Source: Lentinus brumalis (taxonomy: Eukaryota; Basidiomycota; Agaricomycetes; Polyporales; Polyporaceae). Taken from it: 64,000 nucleotides of DNA. The stretch lies in the NCBI GenBank assembly GCA_001792895.1, contig MARA01000017.1, positions 310,001 to 374,000 of the forward strand. The letters run 5' to 3'. The notes beneath the pieces were generated by a model. The model was not told the origin of the DNA, made no database searches, and saw nothing but the letters and a program-made list of their open reading frames with translations. Positions 55,989 through 64,000 of this stretch are shown here, piece after piece (within the stretch, counting starts at the first letter, position 1; each line of letters starts with the position of its first letter). A program made the translations under genes and the position numbers.

Positions 55989-58937
55989 AGTTACTCTCTT
56001 GTGCAATGTAACCACAGTTGGCTGATGTGGATGCAGGGAAAGACAAGCTTCTTCGAGTCAAATGCAAAGCTCCGCGCCGAGCCCGATCGCTGACGTCACG
56101 CGTCTGGGTGGCGGTGCGGTGCGGGCGAGGGCAGCTCGAGTCTCTCTGTCTCTCGCTCCACTCTCGCTGTCTCGCTGTGGCTATCGTCGATGGCCGTTGC
56201 GGTCTCTCTCTCCGGGCCCTGTGCGACGCTCCTCCGCCGGTCTCTGGCTGCTTGCGTTTCCCAGGCCCTCGTTCTCTGCCCGCCTGTCGCAGCCCGTCTC
56301 CCGCTCTCTGCACGCCTGGCCGGCTGTCCTCGTCCGGTTGCCAACCTCTGCCAACTTGCAAAACGTCGCACCTCAGGCCGCCGCTGCCTGCACACCGTGC
56401 CTGCACTGCACTCGCCTCCCGTCCTCCACCCTCACAGCGTACGCGCGCACAAGACGGCGACTCGGAGATGCATAGACTATGAGCGCGATGTGCTGGTACG
56501 TGCCTGTTGTATCCTGCCATTCACACTCTGCTCATATCTTCTTGGCTGCAGCCACCGCCTTTTGCATATCCCGTTTGCGCTCGCCATCCAAGCCTGCCTC
56601 TTGCGCGCACCGTTGCTCCCGTCGTTCCTAAGCAGCACCCCCAACGCACCAAGTTCGCATGCCGACGCATCTCACCGCACCTACTCCAGCGAACGTTCGA
56701 CTCCTTGCAATACCAGTAAACGGGTGCGGCATGCCCTCCATCGCGCATACATGGGTTCTATTCTACAAGCATACCTACGCCCGCCGCATCCGTCCCCTCG
56801 CCCTCCGCACCCCTCTCAACCGACATCCCACGTCTCCTGTCGAACCATGCATGAGCGATCCGCCCGTACCACCAGCTATGACCACTCACCATCAAAACCA
56901 TGCCCTGCCGGGACGAGGAGCGACGAGGATGCGACGCGCACAGTGCTCTGAGGGAGGAGAAGCGAGCGGGAATAGCGACAGGTGTGTTGTCTCCCGTCGT
57001 CTACCTCACCGTCTCTTATACCCAGCGACTTCAGGGCTGGCTCGAGGGCTCGTTCACACCCCCAGCACACGCGCATCGCAGCATCGCGTCGGACACCCAA
57101 CATCATGCGGCGCCACCGCGTAGCAAACGTACCAAGCTCGAACCACACCCCCGGTTCTCTCGGCCGGAGATCGTCTCGCCGCTCGAGCGGGTTTCTAGGT
57201 ACGTTCGTCAGCCCTGTCTCATTGAGCTGCGACCCTGCAGCGACCGGGCACGCCGAGATCCGCGCGAGTCGCACTCGGCTCTTGCGTGCTCCACTGCTCC
57301 ATGGTACGAGCGTACATCCGTGCGCCGTGCACTGGCGTTGGCAGCCGCGGACGTGCAAGTGCGCTCAGTGGACAGGCTGCCAACACGTAGAGCCCGCGAC
57401 AGAGCGAACGACCATGGCGGCCGCGTGCCAAGTGATGCATCTGGGGCGACGTGCGCCTCGATATTGGCTCCTGTACCAAGATTGCCCAGTACTGATTGAT
57501 TTCTTGCAGCCCGCAGGTCGCGTAGCCACTAGCCCGGCCGCCGCTTCTCGTGCACACGCGTCGCCGCCGCAAGTCCGGCCGAGGTGCACGTTCATGGCGG
57601 CACCGCGATCATCTGGGACGGCGGCACACGGAATTCAGGGTGAAGTGAGTTGCTCTCCGCCCAATATCGCTTGCCGACTGACGCGTCACGACGGTCAGAT
57701 CTTTCGCAAGAACGCACGAGATCGCTGAACATGCAGAGGTGGGTTCGTACGAGGACATTGCAGGTACTCCGGACGTCCGGTCATCTGCTGCACGGCGACA
57801 AGGACTCGGACGCAAGCACGTCCAGTCAACTATGGGAGCGGGCGTGGCTTGAGAACGACACGGCGCACGGCGGGCTTGGTCTCGACCGCCGTGACATGCA
57901 CGACATGAAACTCCATGGCCACGGCGTGGAGTCCCGCGTGCTAAGCCGGTTCTGCAAGAAACCGAATCGACGGTAAGCAGCTAACGCGTGCTAGTGTGGT
58001 CCCGACCACCCAGGGTCGCATGCGCCTCGTCACCTAGACCTTCCGGTACCATGTACCAGGTACCAAGCCCGCCGCGGACGCAGAGCGTCCCCGGGACGTC
58101 TCGCTCGCATGCGTGCACGACGTCTGCTCTGAGGCTGCGTCGCACAGTGCACTACACATGTGGCTCCGGGAGCGAGGGACATGCCCGTCTGGACGGTGAC
58201 CATGACCAGGACAGGTGAGCACGCTGAGAGCATGCGTCGTCTGACTGACGACTCGCACTTCGAAGCCCGCTACGCGATGCGATCAGGTCGTGAGGTACAG
58301 TGGGACCAGCCTCGCTTGTACGCAGCTGCCAGCCCCGCTCTGACTCAATGCTTCCGGGCGCAGACGCGACGCCGAGCTGAACGGCGAGCCAGAGCGATCG
58401 AGCGTGGTGTTGACCTCAATCGCATATGCGTATTTTGTGGACGTACACATCGCGCGGCAGCAGGCATGTCGGGATCGCGCGCAGGTAAGGCGAACTCTTG
58501 CTATTCAATGGTGAGTGCCGGTCGGCGGTCGGCGGTCGAGCAGACGAAACACCGGCCGCCGACCCCAGTCGCCAGCGCATGGGGTGAGTGCCGCCACTGA
58601 ATCAAGCATGCGCCGTCCGCATGCGGCGGCCGAGTCGTGCGTAGTCCATATCTCACGATCATGATTGATACCGCGTGCTGACTCTCAGACTAGCAGTTCC
58701 GTAATAGCACCAACTTGCTGATTCGGCACGCGAAGGCACGCAGAACGGGTATCATGCTGGCTGAAGGTCTCTTGCTGCCCAACTCGCGAGTTCGGCATTG
58801 GGACACCTTCAGCCATCATGATGGCACCCATCTCGTTCTCTGGGAGTCCAGGGCTGATGTGAACCAGTTACATCAGGTAGGTTGGCGAGACATCACGCGA
58901 GCGAAGCAGATCGAGGACCAAGCTGACGTGCAGGTAG
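55989..58937. other. upstream region of prolidase copy 2, no supported gene
   Basis: Counterpart of 47207-50208. Short conserved frames include MQRWVRTRTLQVLRTSGHLL at about 57731 and RICVFCGRTHRAAA at about 58425. Retention in both diverged copies is weak evidence for coding. No complete gene can be built. Confidence 0.35.
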
Positions 58938-59115
58938 CAGTGACATCACTTACTTTGTTAACCATGCACATTAGTTAATGGTAAACATTGTTAAACACCT
59001 TCATTAGTGTATGCGTTAAGCAAAACACCTAGTTAAACAACCGCGTTGAACAGAGTGTCATAGATTGCTAAACTGGACGTTTAACCACGTTAAATGTTGG
59101 TTAAACGTGGTGATT
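58938..59115. repeat. AT-rich, GTTAA-rich insert at the edge of duplication copy 2
   Basis: About 180 bp, far more AT-rich than its surroundings, with many GTTAA/TTAAC motifs and a hairpin at 59077-59108 (arms ACGTTTAACC and GGTTAAACGT). Possibly a remnant of a small DNA transposon; its subterminal motif style resembles the interior of the MITE at 41635-42056. Confidence 0.45.
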
Positions 59116-60517
59116 AGTAGCAGAGCCACTCGCCCATGACTATCGCTCTTCAGCCGTCATGCTCGTTCTCACTGAGCATGGGCCATGTCATTCAGATCCC
59201 GCAGGCGACTGGGTCGCAATGGCAGTATACTGACTCACGGTTCGAGTCGCAGCGGCAGCCTGTGTGCCGCATTGCCAAGATAACGAACTGGGCCGCTCAC
59301 GCCTTCAAGGTCGGCTCTTCCGACACGGTGCGCTGCGTGACGTCGTCCCGCTGACCTCAAATTGGTCCATATGTTCGCTAACATCCCTAAGCCACGTCAG
59401 CATCCCGTCGCATTTCACGAAGCCGATGCCGTCCATGTCAAAGCACTCAAGGCCCGACAACTCCGACTCCGCGTCGAGCCCCAATGGGACTTCGCCCACC
59501 ATGGTGACGGACTCCATTGGGAGCATGTTTTCAGATGGTTCACGATTCGAAATGCCGTCCGTCCGAGCCTGGTACTTACGCGCGCGTGTAGTACGCCGCC
59601 ACCGAGGCTATTTCAATTGTCTCACTTGTCTGCAGGTCTGTTAGCGATGAGTTGGAGACACTGGGCTGATTGGAATGGCTCCGAGCAGGTGAGAGGACGG
59701 AAGATGCACAAGGAGTGGCTCAAATTACGAGAACGCCACTGCCATATTTCAGGCGGACAGAACAGCGAGAAACGTTGCATGGCTCATGCCGTGCGCGTAA
59801 CTTGTGCCTTCGAGCGAGATATGGCTATTCCATCACATTACTAGCAGGAGCGACTCAGTACAGAGTAGAGCGCTGCGCACCAGGCTCTGTCTGCCGGCCG
59901 GCCAGCACGGCGAACCCTTCGAGCGACTTCATCACTTCGAATTGATGAGACGCTCCTCACCCTAGCATTGAATGCGATGATGAGCACAGTGGTCGCGTCA
60001 GAACCACGCACGGATGGTCGCGTCAGAGCACGCACGGATGGCCGCGTCAGAACCACGCACGGATGGTCGCGTCGGAACCACGGTCGCGGCAGAACCACGC
60101 ACGGATGGTCGCGTCAGAACCACGCACGGACATCCAGTCGGGGCAGTACGAGGGCGTAAGAGTCTCCCACCTCCGAACCACTCGTGCGGATTCTCCTCGG
60201 CCCATACTGGGTTATGCCAGCACGTCTGTGCGAGGGTGCCGTGCTTGATTGCATCGTGGTCGTCGCCCAGCTTCGATGCAGGCACTGCATTGGAGGTCTG
60301 GAGTTACCGAATGATAGACTCGTCATCTCCCATCCCTCTTCGCATTCAACGCGCCGCGAGCACGACAAGTCCGTACCACCAAAACTACATCCCGGCCTTT
60401 CCCGCTCGCTACGTCTTCGCACCCTGTGCTGTGTTGCCTTCGACCACGTATCGTCCCTATCCGCCCCAGTTCTGCGAGAACATCAAGTCCATCCCATCGA
60501 TTCAATCTTGTATTCCC
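59116..60517. other. region around the minisatellite, no gene seen
   Basis: Open frames up to about 180 codons are created by the minisatellite and by Ser/Arg/His-rich sequence; none has recognisable domains or partner exons. Confidence 0.35.
59991..60130. repeat. minisatellite, about 25-bp unit, 5-6 copies
   Basis: Tandem units beginning GGTCGCGTCAGAACCACG and ending CACGGAT. The second unit lacks one base and the fourth is cut to 17 bp. The unit length is not a multiple of three, so frames through it shift, and it is unlikely to be coding. Confidence 0.9.
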
Positions 60518-60830
60518 TTAGTCTTTCGCAATACTCGTGGTGGTCACTGAAACGACCCGTCAAGTGGTGCAAGCACGCGACGGTTTACGACGCACCTTCG
60601 GTCGCAGCCTCCTGCGAAGTCTTGCAGCGAGTATAGAGCTTTTCCATCCAAGTACGCACCGCTGCCCGCAAGACGTCGTCGCGACAGCTGATCGAAGAGG
60701 ACGGAAGTCGCTCACCTTCAAAGTCACTGCCTCCCTTGTCATCTCTCGTCGCAAGACCTTCATTGCTGCCATTTTCCTGCGCGAGTGGAACATGGCTGCC
60801 TTCAGAGAGACTCTTCGAGGAAGATGACAT
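60518..60830 (-). CDS. possible small two-exon protein
   Basis: Exon 60830-60596 (donor GTGCGT) joined to 60546-60518 gives 87 residues starting MSSSSKSLSEGSHVPLAQEN, with DDVLRAAVRTWMEKLYTRC as a plausible amphipathic helix. The lengths add to whole codons and the frame is hydrophilic and ordinary, but I know no family, and the evidence is only composition and splice signals. Confidence 0.3.
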
Positions 60831-60876
60831 TGTGAATAAGAGAATGCAGTGAGTATGGGAGTGAATGAGGACGTCG

Positions 60877-61700
60877 CTACCCTTCGCTGCCGCTGTTCAA
60901 GTCGGTAAGCTGGCGCGCGCCTTCAAGTAGCGCGCAGACGTCCGCCTCCATCTCCGCCGCCTCCTCCCAAGCCCGATATTCCACACTAACCAGAGGTGAA
61001 CCATGTCGTGTCTATGCGGTCTGAAGATAATTCTGCTCGTTCAGGTCGTCGTCGGGCTCGCTCTTCAGCACTCTCGCATCGCTCCATCAAGCCCCACGAT
61101 ACTCATGAGCCTTCGAAGTAAGCTTGTACATTTCTTCAGTGCGTAGCTTCGGCACCTCGCCGGGTACCTCAGCACCAAGGTTGGCGAGATCGTCCTTGCA
61201 GAAAAACATCAGTAAGAGCACGCACGAAGGGACTGACGTGAATGTACCTTTGTAGGGCAGCTGCAGCTAAACACGAATTTGAGGCGGCGGAGTAGCTTGA
61301 CATCCATGAAATTCGGCCGTGATCTCAGCGTCCGAGTCTTCACTTCGAGATCGAGCACCTTGAAGCCCGGGCGCGCAAGTGCAAGAAGTGCCAAGGCGCG
61401 AACATCTTTAGGCATGCCCAGCCCGCACATGAGAACTCCAAGTGTCTTGGAACCGCGGTCAGCGACGAGCTTTGCGGTGTCCGACAGAGCCGCGAAGGAC
61501 GTCAGGCGCGGGGGGAAATTCGCAGAATACTCAGTGACCTTGGATCGAGCGCAGACGGGTGCGGCGGTCGTATTCAGACTATGCGCTTCAACGCAGAAGT
61601 CGTGAACAACGATCTCTCGAGGTCGTGATCGCGCCACCCTCGAAGTCTACGCTCGAAGTGGTTGTGCCATCCTCGAGCACGTACAGGACGAGTCGAGTTG
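60877..61700 (-). pseudogene. eroded gene with in-frame stops, family unknown
   Basis: Minus-strand frame with good coding character: REIVVHDFCVEAHSLNTTAA, SDTAKLVADRGSKTLGVLMC, RALALLALARPGFKVLDLEV, then after a plausible intron (donor GTACAT) DDLANLGAEVPGEVPKLRTE with MYKLTSKAHEYRG. The same frame continues SDARVLKSEPDDDLNEQNYL and VEYRAWEEAAEMEADVCALL to a stop at 60877, but it crosses a TGA at 61089-61087 and a TAG at 61014-61012. Upstream, VLEDGTTTSSVDFEGGAITT lies one base out of frame. Either small introns are missed or this is a recent pseudogene. No domain recognised. Confidence 0.35.
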
Positions 61701-61770
61701 TGTGCCCTAAGATCGGTCGCGTAGAACGAGGTAGGGTGGCAGATTGTCGGCTTCGTTAGGACGGGCACAT

Positions 61771-64000
61771 GGCAAGGTTGTCGGCAGCCATGCGGGTCGA
61801 TGATCAGCGAGCGCGAGAGGGAACGAGACGCGGACAGTGCCAGTGCCGCACGAGCGAGGAGCGAGCAGGATATTGAGAAAGCCCTAAAAGCACGGCACGC
61901 GGATAGGGACCCTGACCCGGGTAAGTAGGCGGGAACCAGGTCAACGTGAGCTCGATTGATAACGGGAAGGCAGACTTACTTACGAAGATGTCGGTATGTC
62001 AGGTAGCCTAGGTGCACTCTGTCTGTCGGCATCGGGTCATCCGACATGTGGAGAATATCCTCGAAGGGAGCATTGAATCCGAACGTACGCCGAGGACACG
62101 CCAGGATCCTGTGGGCATCCTTCGACAAGTACGCCGGATGGCACCTACGAGCAAACGATCAGCAAGTTCCCTATACCACAGCGGACGAACGCAACCCACT
62201 CTTCCCCCTGCTTGCGAGATACGACTACGATGCTCACCCTGACACTTCTTCTTCGAACAGCTGCTTCCGAACGCCCACCCTTGCGGCTTGAAGTCGACTG
62301 CGCGCTGCAGAAGATAGCAAGGCAAGTGAAGTCTTGTCCCGGTGGGTTGGATCTCGGGCAGGCCGCCTCTGCTGGTCTCGCTCCCGACTGCTGACACGGC
62401 GGCGAGGAAAACGACGAGGTCAGCGAAATCGTTCCCGGCATGTCAAAGAATGACTGACCTCTTCGTGTCTGTACAGGTCATTGTCTTTCGAACTGTCGGT
62501 CCCTGCCGCGACGACGTAGTAGTACCGACATACTTGCGTCAGCCCACGCGCTCGCCCGGCCAATCCGCATCGTAGGGCCCGAAGCATCAGAGCGTACGTA
62601 TCTCACCGCTTGCCTGTCGCGGCGCGTACTTGTCGAGTTCTGGAAGCAGGTAATGCGACCGCAAGCTTGGAGCCCAGTAGTACAACTTACCTGTATGTAT
62701 GTCTTGTTATCGAGTTTATCGTCGTCCGAGTACCCCAGATACGTCGTCCAGAGTGCAGCGAGGCGAGTCCAAGAGCGAAGGGCAGCAAGATGGTGGTGCA
62801 GGACAAAAGATGTATGTAGGTCGCGTCTGCGATTGAGATCAGTCTCCGCGATGCGATGCGTGCAGAAGCAGCGCAGACTCTGACGAGCAGGAGAAGATAC
62901 GTTAATGCGGTGATAGTCCCACACGGGACATACCCTGGTGAGTGGTGATCGTTTGCGTGCTTCAGTGCAAGCATCGCGTGCTGCTTCAGCCTGACGAGTA
63001 CGAGACATTGAATAAATTGCGTTACAAGAAATATTCGCCCTATCCTATCGCCATAGCACACGCGAGCAGGACAGCCATCAAGCGCATTGGACCTGGATGT
63101 TCGTCAGCCATCGTCTCGCCAGCATGCTCATCGCCGTACCACGCCTACGTTGAGGTGCACTTGACTAGTCTTTTAGCATGTTCGAGCTGCTAGTGCTGTT
63201 CTGGCCTATCACTTGCCTGAACACTTAGTCAACGTGTTATGTGTTCGAGCGGCGACCATCAAGCACACCTTCGCCCTTCGTCGCGTCCCATGCAGCGCAA
63301 CGAGCGTGCAACTTGGCCAGCCAAGCACGTACCCCTACCACCAACGCTCCATGAGAAGACGTAGACCCGGGTCATATAGATACACACCAGGATACGTCTC
63401 ATCCTCGCCGGCACATCCCCTGGCCGTTCCGTCTGCGCCCATCTTACTCGAGCCCACGGCATGGTTTCCCTCTCCATGGTCGCTCGTCGCGACGCAATTG
63501 CCGACGCTACTATCCACACCTCCAGTAAGAGCTTGCGAAGGAAGAGACATAGTCCAGATTCAGATCAGCAGTAATGAAGGAAGACGCGATAGACCGGGAA
63601 AGACGTGGTGTTGGGGGCCGTGAAGGAACGCGGCGCTGGCAACGTCTGTGAACCTGCGGGCGCTTTCACGGACCGCCGTCAGGCGCCCACGTTCGTCGTA
63701 GCTGCGGCTCCTTTCCTTGAGAGCTTCGCTATCCGCACGGAGCAGCAGGGTTCGTCAGGACAAGAACAGTGGTCATATTGGCGTTGGGATATCAGAGTTA
63801 CTTCACGGTGGCGCACTGCGGGGATTGCAGTTGGGAAGACGGCGGTACCGTAGTCAGTAGGTTTCCTTGTCCGTCAAGTGTGCAAACACTCACGAATCGT
63901 CGTCGCTCATGTCCATAACCGGTTATTATGCCTGCGTGTCACCTTCACAGTGGCTGACGTGAAACATCCAGTCGGATTGAGACGATCATCCGCGTGATGT
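61771..64000. other. terminal 2.2 kb without a supported gene
   Basis: Neither strand shows a chain of coding-like frames. One minus-strand frame near 62700-62960 has hydrophobic stretches (TALTYLLLLVRVCAASA, LLSCTTILLPFALGLASL) that could be membrane helices, but it has no start, partner exon or known motif. Confidence 0.4.

Larger units (their letters stand above)
54007..58937. repeat. segmental direct duplication, copy 2 (about 4.9 kb)
   Basis: Second copy of the block at 45225-50208, about 50 bp shorter through small indels in its distal third. The left edge is at the prolidase stop; the right edge is at the sequence gacgtgcaggtag, after which copy 2 runs into an AT-rich insert. The long low-complexity frame seen in copy 1 is shortened here by indels near 56945. 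Confidence 0.92.

Noticed and set aside
59991..60130. CRISPR-like array
   Set aside because: Units are contiguous with no unique spacers, in a eukaryotic genome; it is a minisatellite.

Overview
The window looks like genomic DNA of a basidiomycete (Agaricomycetes, probably a polypore-like wood-decay fungus). The genes are dense and on both strands. Introns are short (about 50-60 nt), mostly GT-AG, and several genes contain micro-exons. The recognisable proteins are fungal: a FunK1-type kinase, a Mid1 calcium-channel subunit, F-box proteins, an ASX-homology protein and GH5 glucanase-family enzymes. All gene models below were joined by hand from reading frames and splice signals. For thirteen of them the exon lengths add up to whole codons.

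Layout. 0-4 kb: 3' part of a FunK1-like kinase gene (minus), divergent from a 13-exon aldehyde dehydrogenase (plus). 4.5-20 kb: three tandem plus-strand copies (A, B, C) of a large uncharacterised protein family, with a short-chain dehydrogenase (SDR1) and a small membrane-anchored protein (X1) between A and B. 20-23 kb: housekeeping genes, a Gvp36-like BAR protein and proteasome beta-2 (Pup1), head to head. 23-26 kb: inverted second copies of X and SDR (X2, SDR2) plus a fossil of a third X gene. 26.5-32 kb: Mid1, an F-box/leucine-rich protein, and a 5'-truncated fourth copy (D) of the large family on the minus strand. 34-41 kb: a small secreted protein, an ASXH protein, and a head-to-head pair of GH5 glycosidases. 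41.6-42.1 kb: a hAT-type MITE with intact 8-bp target duplication. 42.4-45.1 kb: a second F-box protein with a C2H2-like tail. 45.2-59 kb: a direct duplication of about 5 kb carrying a complete M24B prolidase-type peptidase in each copy, separated by a hypothetical gene and diverged palindrome-bearing repeats. 59-64 kb: a minisatellite, weak or eroded gene traces, and little else.

A conserved core (BAR, Pup1, Mid1, ASXH, GH5) is thus interspersed with lineage-specific, repeatedly duplicated accessory genes. The best candidate for something undescribed is the A/B/C/D family. Its roughly 900-residue proteins have several conserved modules and a C-terminal domain whose beta-strand/helix pattern faintly resembles a PD-(D/E)XK nuclease with altered catalytic positions. 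It has been copied at least four times within 28 kb, one copy has a frameshift, and one is truncated.
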